This document shows, one piece after another, positions 46,952-55,653 of a DNA stretch of 64,000 nucleotides. The notes beneath the pieces were generated by a model. The model saw only the letters and a program-made list of their open reading frames with translations. It had not been told where the DNA came from and searched no databases. This stretch comes from Pseudomonas violetae (lineage in GTDB: Bacteria > Pseudomonadota > Gammaproteobacteria > Pseudomonadales > Pseudomonadaceae), in contig NZ_JAKNRW010000006.1 in assembly GCF_023072615.1 (NCBI RefSeq), positions 124,001 through 188,000 of the forward strand. The letters run 5' to 3'. Both the position numbers and the translations under genes were made by a program. The stretch's first letter is position 1. Each line of letters starts with the position of its first letter.

Positions 46952-47752
46952 CGCAAATTACCTCTGTGTTTTATCAAGCCATTACATGGCCGGAGTTAAT
47001 GGTGTTCAGCGGTCAAAGTGCACTCGAAAGTGCGACATACACGCGCCGCAGCGCCGCGTACAGGCATATAAGTTCCGAGTGTCTAAATAAGCGCACTCAA
47101 AATGTGCGTAACTAGGCTTTATTGTTATGGCTTGCCCTGTCATGCAGCGGATCCTCGGCTCGGAGGACCTTCGTGCAAAGGTCTTGCGCGCTTGATGCCG
47201 GGCGAAAAGCCCGTAGACCAAGCGGTTGGGTGCTCAGGTGAGCACGTTTATAGGGGCGCAGCCTTGGCCGTTCAGGGGATAGCAGTGTGGCTTATCTCCA
47301 ATCCTTTCGGTGTTACCCAAATGAGCAATTAGTTAGCGCTAGTTAATGTGACAACTTCGCTGCATGAATCACTTATCTGCGTAAGTTATCTCGTACAACC
47401 TCACGGATAATCGTTACCGGTGGTATGAGCTACGCATTTGGACATAGTTCCTGTCCGCCTATCGTGAAATCTGAAATTTCTTGAAATATTGAGAAAGATG
47501 GCACTGCTCTCATATTGATAGCACTTGCCGTTTCGCCCTTTATATATAGGCGTATAATTGGCGGAGATAGTTTTGTGCCACTACCGATAAAAATTTTCGG
47601 TGCCACTACTGAAAAAAAACGTCGACGTCGAGTGAAACAAAAGTTAGGGGAGGGCGCGCTTGGTTTTTGGCGCCAAAATCTCGGCGATTCGGGGCGAGGA
47701 TTGTCAGACGATCAAGCGTTGGCGCACGGAGGTCGTGCGCCGACCCGGTGCA
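46952..47752. promoter_or_regulatory. algD: algD upstream regulatory region
   Basis: About 800 bases without a supported gene, AT-rich between 47330 and 47640. Two AlgU (sigma-22)-like promoters can be proposed on the minus strand: GAACTA, 16 bases, TCATA at 47450-47424, which leaves a long leader of about 460 bases as in P. aeruginosa; and GAACTT at 47075-47070 with a weak -10. A direct repeat of GTGCCACTACNGANAAAA (47575-47593 and 47600-47618, 25-base period) and a perfect palindrome TTTTGGCGCCAAAA (47665-47678) may be regulator sites. Confidence 0.6.
47424..47451 (-). promoter_or_regulatory. Candidate AlgU promoter of algD
   Basis: On the minus strand, GGAACTA then 16 bases then TCATA. 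The AlgU consensus is GAACTT-N16/17-TCTGA, and the known P. aeruginosa algD promoter also has an imperfect -10 (TCCTA). A rival, with a better -35 but poorer -10, lies at 47048-47076. Confidence 0.45.
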
Positions 47753-48532
47753 TCACTCGGGAGCGTGATCGCGAAGGAATACCAAGTTGTCCGGTTTAGA
47801 CTGCTCGGCACTGAACTGATAGCCCTGGAGGTCGAACTGCTTGAGCGCCTGCGGGTCGTTGATCCGCTCTTCAATGACGAACCGGCTCATCATTCCGCGA
47901 GCTTTTTTCGCGTAGAAGCTGATGATCTTGTACTGGCCGTTTTTCAGGTCCTTGAACTCGGTATTGATGATCCGTGCATTCAAAGCGCTGCGCTTGACCG
48001 CTGAAAAATACTCGTTGGAGGCGAGGTTCAGCAGCACGTCGTCGCCCTGGTCGGCCAGGGCCTCGTTCAACCATTCGCTGATGCGAGTGCCCCAGAAGGC
48101 ATACAGGTCCTTGCCACGGGCGTTGGTCAGTTTGGTGCCCATTTCCAGCCGGTACGGTTGCATCAGGTCCAGGGGGCGGAGCAGGCCGTAGAGACCCGAG
48201 AGCATGCGTAAATGGTCCTGGGCGTAATCAAAATCGGCTTCGCTGAAGGTTTCTGCGTTCAGCCCGGTGTAGACATCACCCTTGAAGGCCAGCAATGCCT
48301 GCTTGGCATTTTGCGGTGTGAACGCCGGCGTCCAGCTGCCAAAACGCGCGGCATTGAGCCCGCCGATCTTGTCGGAGACATGCATCAGCTCACTGATCTG
48401 CGCGGGCGTGAGGTCGCGCAATTGCAGGATCAGTTCCTGGGAATGGTCGAGGTATTGCGGCAGGGTGAAGCGCTGGGTGGCCGGCGGTGTTTCGTAGTCG
48501 AGGGTCTTGGCGGGGGAAATCACCATCAGCAT
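47753..48532 (-). CDS. yaaA: Peroxide stress protein YaaA
   Basis: 259 residues from ATG 48532 ([17 protein letters not shown]), with AAAGGAGACG upstream; the longer frame is not needed. Characteristic UPF0246 features: start [12 protein letters not shown], the [22 protein letters not shown] block near residue 115, [12 protein letters not shown] near 165 and [15 protein letters not shown] near 205. The family lowers free iron and DNA damage during peroxide stress. It faces the same way as the alginate operon but is separated by the long algD regulatory region, so it is probably a separate unit. Confidence 0.93.
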   Translation of the reverse strand: MLMVISPAKTLDYETPPATQRFTLPQYLDHSQELILQLRDLTPAQISELMHVSDKIGGLNAARFGSWTPAFTPQNAKQALLAFKGDVYTGLNAETFSEADFDYAQDHLRMLSGLYGLLRPLDLMQPYRLEMGTKLTNARGKDLYAFWGTRISEWLNEALADQGDDVLLNLASNEYFSAVKRSALNARIINTEFKDLKNGQYKIISFYAKKARGMMSRFVIEERINDPQALKQFDLQGYQFSAEQSKPDNLVFLRDHAPE

Positions 48533-48627
48533 GAAGTCGTCTCCTTTAATCGTGGGGGCGATTCTAGGGGGTTGTTCTCGTTGACTCCAGCTATCGGTGT
48601 CATAGGTGATCGGTGGTGTCATGGGAC

Positions 48628-48716
48628 AAGATCGCAGCCTCGTTTCACTTGGCAGCTCCTACGGGGATTGGGTGTGCTCCTGTAGCTGCCGAAGGCTGCG
48701 ATCTTTTGATCTTCCC
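48628..48716. repeat. Family-B palindromic repeat between yaaA and the deacetylase gene
   Basis: Inverted arms 48628-48662 (AAGATCGCAGCCTCG...GGCAGCTCCTAC) and 48681-48716 (TGTAGCTGCCGAAGGCTGCGAT...). Located in the divergent intergenic region about 40 bases before the TTG start of the next gene. Confidence 0.8.
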
Positions 48717-48757
48717 GATATATAGTGCCGCGCGGGTTCTGTTATGGAGACATCCCA

Positions 48758-49882
48758 TTGCGTATCGTTTTTCTAGCCCTTGCCTGCCTCATCAGCCTCG
48801 GCGCCACCGCAGCACCCGGCGAGGTGGCGACACTCGACCGTGGCACCTGGCCCGAGCAGCTCGGCAATCCGACCCTGTTCGACGTCGCGTCGCGGGCCGA
48901 GATCCTCATGTTTGCGCGGGTGCTGCTGGCCAGTGAGTCCATGGATGACGCGAGCCTGACGCAACGCCTGGGCCTGCGTACGATCAATTCGGACGCCATC
49001 AACCAGCTGCGCGAGCGCCTGTGGCAGCGCCTGCTGGCCAACTACAATTTTGCCCAGCAAAGCTGTGACCAGGACGCCTCCTTCTGTTTTCTGGTGGAAG
49101 ACATGCCGACCCTGCGCGAACAGGCCGCCAAGTTTCAGGTGAGCGACGACAGCTACTACATCAAGTGGGCCGAACCGAGCCGCCTGTTCCACACTCAGTA
49201 CCTCGACGAACTGTTGCGCAAGGCTGCGCTGTTTCCGCAATCCACGAGTGAAGTTGATCGTTTTGGCGACTATGAGCGCAACGGCGAGGGGATGCATGAC
49301 CGTTTGTTTCTGTTGACCTTCGACAGCGCTGCCAATGCCGTCCCGGACAATACCGGCTGGGTGACCGAGTACCTGCGCAAGGCGAACATCAGCGGCACAT
49401 TCTTCGTGCTGGGCAAGGACATCCAGGCGCGGCTCGCCGAGCGCTCGGTGTCCAGCCTGCAAGCGACTTACTCACAGCAATGCATCGGGATCCAGGGCTG
49501 GGAATTTCGCTCTCACAGTCACTGGCAGGATTGGCAGGACTCGGTGCGGCGCAGCGCCGACCTGGTCAAGAGCAAGCTGCCGGAAAACTACGTGCCGCTA
49601 TTTCGCCCGCCCGACGGCCAACGTCGAGCGGACGCGGCCGCGTTCTTCAAGACGCAGGGCTTGCAGGTGGCGCTGTGGGACATCGATGCCCAGGATGGAG
49701 CGGGCAAGCTCAAGGCTAATCAGGCCGCACAACGGGTGCTGACCCTGATGCTGCTGTGGCGTCACGGGGTGATCAACTTCAATGTGAAGCAGGATGGGGT
49801 GAAAACGGCGTTGCCCTGGCTGATTACGCAAACGTCACCCAGCGGCATTGGCTGGGACGACTGTCAGGACGGTTTTCGCTGA
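48758..49882 (+). CDS. Polysaccharide deacetylase-like protein with degenerate metal motifs
   Basis: 374 residues from a TTG start (LRIVFLALACLISLGATAA), which has GGAG 8 bases upstream; signal peptide to about residue 19. After a helical N-terminal domain of about 170 residues, a NodB-like fold begins at LLTFDSAANAVPDNTGW and GTFFVLGKDIQARLAE. Two catalytic signatures are altered: the second Asp of TFDD is Ser, and the H-S-x-x-H metal motif reads SHSHWQDW. The RPPDG segment is kept. It may be a pseudoenzyme or act on an unusual substrate; it is secreted or periplasmic. Next to the alginate locus but not in it. The 338 bases after it show no gene. Confidence 0.8.
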   Translation: MRIVFLALACLISLGATAAPGEVATLDRGTWPEQLGNPTLFDVASRAEILMFARVLLASESMDDASLTQRLGLRTINSDAINQLRERLWQRLLANYNFAQQSCDQDASFCFLVEDMPTLREQAAKFQVSDDSYYIKWAEPSRLFHTQYLDELLRKAALFPQSTSEVDRFGDYERNGEGMHDRLFLLTFDSAANAVPDNTGWVTEYLRKANISGTFFVLGKDIQARLAERSVSSLQATYSQQCIGIQGWEFRSHSHWQDWQDSVRRSADLVKSKLPENYVPLFRPPDGQRRADAAAFFKTQGLQVALWDIDAQDGAGKLKANQAAQRVLTLMLLWRHGVINFNVKQDGVKTALPWLITQTSPSGIGWDDCQDGFR

Positions 49883-50220
49883 ATAGGTAGAAAGCCCGTA
49901 AACATTGGGCGAGGGGCGAATTCGAGAGGGATTTCGATGCAGGCGGACTTCTGACTTTAACGGCACATTGCCTGCACGCCAAGGGCTTTTTGTCACTCTG
50001 AAAAATAAACTTCAAAAAAGCGTCAAAGTACTTTTTCCTGTCACCTGTTTTGGAGTATTACGAAGACAGACCGCCGAAACCTGCAACACAGGTGGCGTCT
50101 CCCAAGACCCAATTTGTGTGTGCAGTTCACTTGATCCCTCGCAGGTGAATTCGGTGGCTACTTCGAGGCGCAGCACTGTCATGGTATTGCGTCGAATGGC
50201 TCCCACAAAGGTGACCGAGT

Positions 50221-51615
50221 ATGGATGATCACGGACGTAGTTCTTCCTCCAACCAGCCTATCCTTTATGTACTCGATACCAACGTATTGATTCACGATCC
50301 AAACGCCCTTCTTAATTTCGAAGAACACCATGTCGCCATTCCAATGACCGTGCTTGAGGAGCTGGACAAGCTCAAGAGCGGGCATCACAGCGTGGCTGCG
50401 GAATGTCGCCAGGCGATTCGCCTGATCGACAAGACACTGGGCGAAGCCAGCCCTGAAGACGTTGAACTGGGGGTGCCGATCCAGAGGGGCAAAAGTGGGC
50501 CCAAGGGTTTGCTGTCAATTCTGATGAGCAAGCGTGCCGAACCAAACATCATCCTGCCCGAACACCTGAACGACAACATCATCATCAACCAGTTGATCGA
50601 CCTGCACGCGCGCGAGCCAAAGCTGCCCGTGGTGCTGGTCACAAAAGACATCAACATGCGCCTCAAGGCCCGTGCCTGCGGGATCGCGTCTGAGGATTAC
50701 AGCACCGACCAACTGGTTGACGACGTTTCGCTTTTACCCAACGGCTACCACAACATGGTCGGGTCCTTCTGGGACCTCGTCAGGAATGTTGAAACCCGCC
50801 AGGATCATGGCCGCACCTGGCACCAGGTGAAGATGATCGACAACCTGCCGGCCGTGCATATCAACGAATTCATCATCGACGAGCAGGGTTTTGTCGGGTG
50901 GATCAAGGAAATCGACGAAGACAAGCTGCTGATTCTGGACCTGCATCAGGAACCCCTATTGCACCAGGAAGCCTGGGGCCTGAAACCGCGTGACATCTAT
51001 CAGAGCCTGGCCCTGTACGCCTTGCTCGATCCGGACATTCACCTGGTCAACCTATCCGGCGCCGCCGGTTCCGGTAAAACCATCCTGGCCCTGGCCGCTG
51101 CGATCGAGCAGACCATGGTCAGCAAGCGCTATCGCCGCATCATCGCCACTCGCAGTGTGCAGGGCCTGGACCAGGAGATCGGTTTCCTGCCCGGCACCGA
51201 AGCAGAAAAAATGGAGCCGTGGCTGGGCGCGATTACCGACAACCTTGAAGCCTTGCACATGGATGACGAAAACACCCATGGCAGCGTTGATTACATCCTC
51301 AGCAAAGTGCCGTTGCAGTTCAAATCCCTCAACTACATCCGGGGTCGCAGTTTCCAGCAGAGCCTGATCTTGATCGACGAATGCCAGAACCTCACGCCGC
51401 ACCAGATGAAAACCATCATCACCCGTGCCGGCGCCGGTTCCAAAGTGGTGTGCCTGGGCAACCTGGCACAGATCGACACCCCTTATCTGTCCGCGACCAG
51501 CTCCGGGCTGACGTACCTGACCGAACGCTTCAAAGATTTCCCCAATGGTGTGCACATCACCCTGCAAGGGGTGCCTCGCTCGATTCTGGCTGAATACGCC
51601 GAAACGCATTTGTAA
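50221..51615 (+). CDS. PIN-PhoH family ATPase
   Basis: 464 residues from ATG 50221 (MDDHGRSSSSNQ), with AAAGGTG upstream. The N-terminal PIN ribonuclease-like domain has the conserved acid in LYVLDTNVLIHDP and further D/E residues (VLEELDKLKSGH; LVTKDINMRLKA). The PhoH ATPase domain begins near residue 250, with Walker A GAAGSGKTILALAA near 285 and Walker B LILIDECQNLTP near 385. PIN-PhoH proteins are proposed RNA helicase/nucleases. Monocistronic and followed by a clear terminator. It is separated from the deacetylase by 338 bases. Confidence 0.92.
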   Translation: MDDHGRSSSSNQPILYVLDTNVLIHDPNALLNFEEHHVAIPMTVLEELDKLKSGHHSVAAECRQAIRLIDKTLGEASPEDVELGVPIQRGKSGPKGLLSILMSKRAEPNIILPEHLNDNIIINQLIDLHAREPKLPVVLVTKDINMRLKARACGIASEDYSTDQLVDDVSLLPNGYHNMVGSFWDLVRNVETRQDHGRTWHQVKMIDNLPAVHINEFIIDEQGFVGWIKEIDEDKLLILDLHQEPLLHQEAWGLKPRDIYQSLALYALLDPDIHLVNLSGAAGSGKTILALAAAIEQTMVSKRYRRIIATRSVQGLDQEIGFLPGTEAEKMEPWLGAITDNLEALHMDDENTHGSVDYILSKVPLQFKSLNYIRGRSFQQSLILIDECQNLTPHQMKTIITRAGAGSKVVCLGNLAQIDTPYLSATSSGLTYLTERFKDFPNGVHITLQGVPRSILAEYAETHL

Positions 51616-51629
51616 CCGCTTCATCAAGA

Positions 51630-51660
51630 CCGGGCGGCCGCAAAAGCCGCCCGTTTTGTT
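51630..51660 (+). terminator. Rho-independent terminator after PIN-PhoH gene
   Basis: Stem CGGGCGGC / GCCGCCCG with a 7-base loop, followed by TTTTGTT, 15 bases after the stop codon. Confidence 0.88.
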
Positions 51661-51684
51661 ATCCATATTCCGCGCCGAACGCCC

Positions 51685-51728
51685 CGTAGGAGCTGCAGAA
51701 GGCGTTTGGCGGCAGCCTTGCAATCTTG
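51685..51728. repeat. Degenerate family-B repeat
   Basis: A decayed copy (GTAGGAGCTGCAGAAGGCG ... GGCGGCAGCCTTGCAATCTTG) resembling the repeats at 20640 and 48628, before moaC. Confidence 0.5.
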
Positions 51729-51785
51729 CGTGCGAAAAACTGACCCACAGGTTTACAATCACAACTCCTGATCAGGAGTAACCCC

Positions 51786-52259
51786 GTGCTGACTCATCTC
51801 GATTCCCAAGGTCGCGCCAACATGGTCGACGTCACCGAAAAAGCCGTGACCTTCCGCGAAGCGACGGCCCAGGCGCTGGTGCGCATGCTGCCCGCTACCC
51901 TGCAGATGATCGTCAGCGGCGGCCATCCCAAGGGGGATGTGTTCGCCGTGGCGCGCATTGCCGGCATTCAGGCGGCGAAGAAGACCAGCGATCTGATTCC
52001 GCTGTGCCATCCGCTGATGCTTACCGGCGTCAAGGTCGAACTCAGTGCCGAAGGCGACGACACCGTGCGCATCGTCGCGCGCTGCAAATTGTCCGGGCAG
52101 ACCGGCGTCGAGATGGAGGCCCTGACGGCGGCCAGCGTCGCGGCACTGACTATCTATGACATGTGCAAGGCGGTTGATCGTGGCATGACCATCGAAAGTG
52201 TGCGGCTGCTGGAAAAAGTCGGTGGCAAGAGCGGGCATTTCCAGGCGGACCCGACATGA
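51786..52259 (+). CDS. moaC: Cyclic pyranopterin monophosphate synthase MoaC
   Basis: 157 residues from a GTG start ([15 protein letters not shown]) with AGGAG 7 bases upstream. Family motifs: [27 protein letters not shown] near residue 75, [23 protein letters not shown] near 115. It forms cyclic pyranopterin monophosphate, with MoaA encoded elsewhere, in molybdenum cofactor synthesis. It overlaps moaD by 4 bases. Confidence 0.96.
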   Translation: MLTHLDSQGRANMVDVTEKAVTFREATAQALVRMLPATLQMIVSGGHPKGDVFAVARIAGIQAAKKTSDLIPLCHPLMLTGVKVELSAEGDDTVRIVARCKLSGQTGVEMEALTAASVAALTIYDMCKAVDRGMTIESVRLLEKVGGKSGHFQADPT

Positions 52260-52498
52260 ACATCACCGTGAAATTTTTTGCCCGTTATCGTGAAGCGATG
52301 GGCGTGGACTCAATGCAGGTCTCCGGCGATTTTGCCACTGTCGACGACGTGCGCGAGCTGCTGGCTCGGCGCGACGGCGCTGTGGTGCTGACCGAACAGA
52401 ACCTGATGTGCGCCCGCAACGAAGACCTCTGCCAGCTCGATGAACCGGTGATCGATGGTGATGAAGTAGCGTTTTTTCCGACCGTGACCGGGGGCTGA
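52256..52498 (+). CDS. moaD: Molybdopterin synthase sulfur carrier MoaD
   Basis: 80 residues, [16 protein letters not shown]..., ending in the required C-terminal GG (PTVTGG), which is thiocarboxylated and delivers sulfur. Beta-grasp ubiquitin-like fold. Its ATG overlaps the moaC stop; moaE follows two bases after its stop. Confidence 0.95.
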   Translation: MNITVKFFARYREAMGVDSMQVSGDFATVDDVRELLARRDGAVVLTEQNLMCARNEDLCQLDEPVIDGDEVAFFPTVTGG

Positions 52499-52500
52499 GC

Positions 52501-52953
52501 ATGGCGATTCGCGTGCAGTCCACGGCGTTCGACCCGGGCGCCGAAGTCAACGCCATGCACTCCGCCAATGTCGGCGTCGGCGCGGTGGTGAGTTTTGTCG
52601 GGTACGTGCGCGACTTCAATGACGGGCTCGACGTGGCAGGTATGTTTCTTGAGCACTATCCTGGCATGACCGAAAAGGCCCTGGGCAAAATTACCCTGGA
52701 GGCTGAGCAGCGCTGGCCGCTGCTCAAGCTGGAAGTGCTGCACCGTATCGGCGCGCTGGAACCGGGTGAGCCGATCGTCTTCGTCGGCGCCGCTAGCGCC
52801 CACCGTCAGGCGGCGTTCGACGCCTGCGCTTTTGTCATGGACTACCTGAAAACCCGTGCACCGTTCTGGAAGAAGGAAAACACCAGCGACGGGCCGCGTT
52901 GGGTGGAAGGGCGGGACAGTGACCATGCGGCGGCGGATCGCTGGAAGCAGTAG
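52501..52953 (+). CDS. moaE: Molybdopterin synthase large subunit MoaE
   Basis: 150 residues with VVSFVGYVRDFNDG, LEHYPGMTEKAL and the active-site region PFWKKENTSDGPRWV near residue 120 that holds the conserved lysines. Together with MoaD it converts cyclic pyranopterin monophosphate to molybdopterin. End of the moaCDE operon; a REP pair follows. Confidence 0.95.
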   Translation: MAIRVQSTAFDPGAEVNAMHSANVGVGAVVSFVGYVRDFNDGLDVAGMFLEHYPGMTEKALGKITLEAEQRWPLLKLEVLHRIGALEPGEPIVFVGAASAHRQAAFDACAFVMDYLKTRAPFWKKENTSDGPRWVEGRDSDHAAADRWKQ

Positions 52954-52975
52954 ATCCTCAGTGCCCTCAGGTTCG

Positions 52976-53071
52976 CCATCGCGGGCAAGCCCGCTCCCAC
53001 AGGTCTTGTGTTGTTCCCATAATGTGTGAGCGACATACATCCCTGTGGGAGCGGTCTTGCCCGCGAAGAGG
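52976..53071. repeat. REP pair after moaE
   Basis: Inverted units at 52976-53002 (GCGGGCAAGCCCGCTCCCACA) and 53042-53071 (GTGGGAGCGGTCTTGCCCGC), the same REP variant as at 29955 and 35361. Confidence 0.8.
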
Positions 53072-53251
53072 CCATCAGCTTCACCATTGAATCCAGCTTG
53101 GTACGCCCCCCGACCACCGGCCAATCCCCCAATTGACGATCAGTACACAAAAGTCCAGTATGGAATTATAAGTACAAAAAAGGTCGTTTCCCCCGTTTCA
53201 GCTTTTTTCTTCTGTCTTGCCAAACCAACAACAACCCGCGAGAGAACGAAT

Positions 53252-54028
53252 ATGAAGCAATTCCCCCTCATCACCGGTCTGGCCCTTAGCCTGTTGGCGT
53301 GCAGCTCTGTGTTCGCCGCCGAGAAAACCCTGCGCATCGGCATCGAAGCGGCCTACCCGCCGTTTGCCTCCAAGACCGACAAGGGCGAGATCGTCGGTTT
53401 TGACTACGACATCGGCAACGCCCTGTGCGCCCAGATGAAAGCCAAGTGTGTTTGGGTCGAAGGCGAGTTCGATGGTCTGATTCCTTCCTTGAAAGTGAAG
53501 AAAATCGACATGGCTTTGTCGTCCATGACCATCAACGAAGACCGCAAGAAGTCGGTGGATTTTACCCACAAGTACTACTTCACTTCATCGCGTCTGGTGA
53601 TGAAGGAAGGCGCAGTCGTGGATGATCAGTACGCCAGCCTCAAAGGCAAGAACGTCGGCGTGCAGCGCGCCACCACCACTGACCGCTACGCTACCGAGGT
53701 GTTTGAGCCCAAGGGGGTCAACGTCAAGCGCTACAGCAACAACGAAGAGATCTACATGGACCTGGCAGCCGGTCGCCTCGACGCGATCTTCGCCGACACT
53801 ATCCCGCTGAATGACTTCCTCACAATGCCCCGCGGCAAGGGTTATGCGTTTGTCGGTCCTGAACTCAAAGACCCGAAATACGTGGGCGAGGGCGCCGGGA
53901 TTGCCGTGCGCAAGGGCAATACCGAACTGGTCAGTGACCTGAACAGCGCCATCGACGGCATTCGCGCCAATGGCGAATACCTGAAGATTTCCGAGAAGTA
54001 CTTCAAGTCGGATATCTACGGCGACTGA
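53252..54028 (+). CDS. Periplasmic amino-acid-binding protein (HisJ/ArgT-like)
   Basis: 258 residues. The signal peptide ends VFAAEK with an AxA-like site; a lipobox-like LLAC inside it leaves a lipoprotein form possible. Binding-protein signatures: [58 protein letters not shown] and [13 protein letters not shown]. Related to lysine/arginine/ornithine- or histidine-binding proteins of ABC importers. No permease or ATPase gene is adjacent, so it must share one from elsewhere. The frame extends upstream to 53045 but the ATG at 53252 gives a sensible signal peptide. Confidence 0.9.
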   Translation: MKQFPLITGLALSLLACSSVFAAEKTLRIGIEAAYPPFASKTDKGEIVGFDYDIGNALCAQMKAKCVWVEGEFDGLIPSLKVKKIDMALSSMTINEDRKKSVDFTHKYYFTSSRLVMKEGAVVDDQYASLKGKNVGVQRATTTDRYATEVFEPKGVNVKRYSNNEEIYMDLAAGRLDAIFADTIPLNDFLTMPRGKGYAFVGPELKDPKYVGEGAGIAVRKGNTELVSDLNSAIDGIRANGEYLKISEKYFKSDIYGD

Positions 54029-54034
54029 TCAAAA

Positions 54035-54149
54035 GCATCGCCAGCAGGCTGGCTCCCACAGTTTTGCATGCGTTCCAGAGTGGGGCGGCAGTCCGAGGCT
54101 CCCACAGTTGAGCACATTTCAATGTGGGAGCCAGCCTGCTGGCGATGCG
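54035..54149. repeat. REP pair (GCCAGCAGGCTGGC type) after the binding-protein gene
   Basis: Inverted units at 54035-54060 and 54122-54149 with core GCCAGCAGGCTGGCTCCCACA. The second shares at least 24 identical bases with the REP unit inside algK at 42535. Confidence 0.82.
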
Positions 54150-54309
54150 GTCGCAAGTACATGCAAATCTGTGTAAGTAGCCCAAGTTAATCCCTTCTTA
54201 ACCGCCCTGTCGTTTATTCCCCGACATCTATTCCATGTGCCCCGGGGCTCTCCAAGCCCGGGGCCAGCGTGTAGACTTCCGGTCAATCGATATTCAGAAG
54301 GGAAACGCA

Positions 54310-54816
54310 ATGAGCGAGGAAACGATGCGGTTGGGCCGTGAGCGGCGCTACCTGGTGTTGCTGGGCATCCTCTGCCTGGCGCTGATCGGCGGCGCGCTGT
54401 ACATGCAAATCGCCCTGGGCGAGGCGCCTTGCCCGCTGTGCATCCTGCAACGTTATGCATTGCTGCTGATCGCGGTGTTTGCCTTTATCGGTGCGGCAAT
54501 GCGCACCCGTCGCAGCATTACCGTCCTGGAAACCCTGGTAGTGATCTGCGCACTGGCCGGTGTCGCAGTGGCCGGCCATCATGTCTATACCCAGTTCTAC
54601 CCGGCGGTCAGCTGTGGCATCGATGTGTTGCAGCCGATTGTTGATGGCCTGCCGCTGGCGAAGATCTTTCCGCTGGGGTTCCAGGTCGATGGCTTCTGTT
54701 CCACGCCGTATCCACCGATTCTCGGGCTGTCCCTGGCCCAGTGGGCACTGTTTGCCTTCGTTCTGATCGTGGTGCTGGTGCCGTTGCTGACCCTGCGTAA
54801 TCGCAAGGCTCTGTAG
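54310..54816 (+). CDS. dsbB: Disulfide bond formation protein DsbB
   Basis: 168 residues from ATG 54310 (MSEETMRLGRERRY), with AGAAGGG upstream. Four membrane helices (about 13-30, 45-63, 70-88, 143-160). The two redox Cys pairs are in CPLCILQRY near 41-44 and the later periplasmic loop (SCGID near 103; GFCSTPYPP near 127). It reoxidises DsbA and passes electrons to ubiquinone. It precedes the cyo quinol oxidase genes, a functional link through the quinone pool, though separated by about 840 bases. Confidence 0.94.
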   Translation: MSEETMRLGRERRYLVLLGILCLALIGGALYMQIALGEAPCPLCILQRYALLLIAVFAFIGAAMRTRRSITVLETLVVICALAGVAVAGHHVYTQFYPAVSCGIDVLQPIVDGLPLAKIFPLGFQVDGFCSTPYPPILGLSLAQWALFAFVLIVVLVPLLTLRNRKAL

Positions 54817-54857
54817 GAGCGAGCTGGCTCCTAAAAAGAGTTGTCGGTGTTGCTGAG

Positions 54858-54895
54858 ATGCCCCGTTCTTCGTCTAGAAGACCGGGGCATTTTTT
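54858..54895 (+). terminator. Rho-independent terminator after dsbB
   Basis: Stem ATGCCCCG / CGGGGCAT enclosing an inner TTCT...AGAA pairing, followed by six T. A partial REP-like GGAGCGAGCTGGCTCC lies just before it at 54816-54831. Confidence 0.88.
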
Positions 54896-55653
54896 ATGCG
54901 CAAATGCCCGGTTCAGCCCAGAAGTAGAAAGAGCGTGACGTGTGACAGTCAAGGGTGTGACACGTGTGCGACATGTTGTCACAGCGCGAGTGACGCAAGG
55001 CGTTTCAAGATGGCTGATTGGCGCAGTTCTGCGCGACGAAATTGGCCTGCTTTAAAGGCGAGCGCTGTAAAGCCAAAAAACCTCGAACAGGCAGTTTTAA
55101 CAGGCCCTGGGGATTTGCCAGAGCCCTTGTCATATAGGGGCTACGGCGAGGTATGGCGAGCGAGCACGGCCTTCGATACTGTCTGAACTGCGCCCGGTAG
55201 ACTTACTATTTTTGGTGTTTTTGTTGAGAATTATTTTCGATACCATGGCGCACTTTTGCGAAAACCGTGAATGATTGTTGCTGGAATGGATAAAAATTAT
55301 TTCGGGATGAGACATGGTTTATAAAACGTTACATATCTACAATCGCCATCACTGAATTCCCGGCACTGCTCACCCCAGAGCAGAACAGGGTGTCGAGAGG
55401 CTCCAAAGCTTCGTGCGACTCCCCAGGTGTCGGTGCCTTCCAATTATCCGCACCAAATGGAATTGGTCTGTTACAAGGCCTTTGACCACGAATTCGAATA
55501 AGAACTCACCGCTGGCCCAGGATTTGTCGAATAGCGTCTGACGCGCGACGGGCAGCCCTTATTCAATCCAAGAAAAATGCCAACCCTTGGCAGGGTGAAG
55601 TGTTGGCGATCAAAACCCAACTGCATTGCGCAAGCTGCTTTAGAGGTCGTGAG
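54896..55653. promoter_or_regulatory. cyo upstream region without a supported gene
   Basis: 758 bases between the dsbB terminator and the cyoA start. Small frames here have no ribosome binding site or family. An AT-rich block at 55200-55330 includes GAGAATTATTTTCGATACC (55226-55244), a weak Fur-like match, and is the most likely place for the cyo promoter. Its regulation by oxygen or iron cannot be settled from sequence. Confidence 0.4.

Noticed and set aside
47515..47799. 94-residue frame upstream of algD
   Set aside because: AT-rich regulatory DNA; no ribosome binding site or homology-like pattern, and it runs over the end of yaaA.
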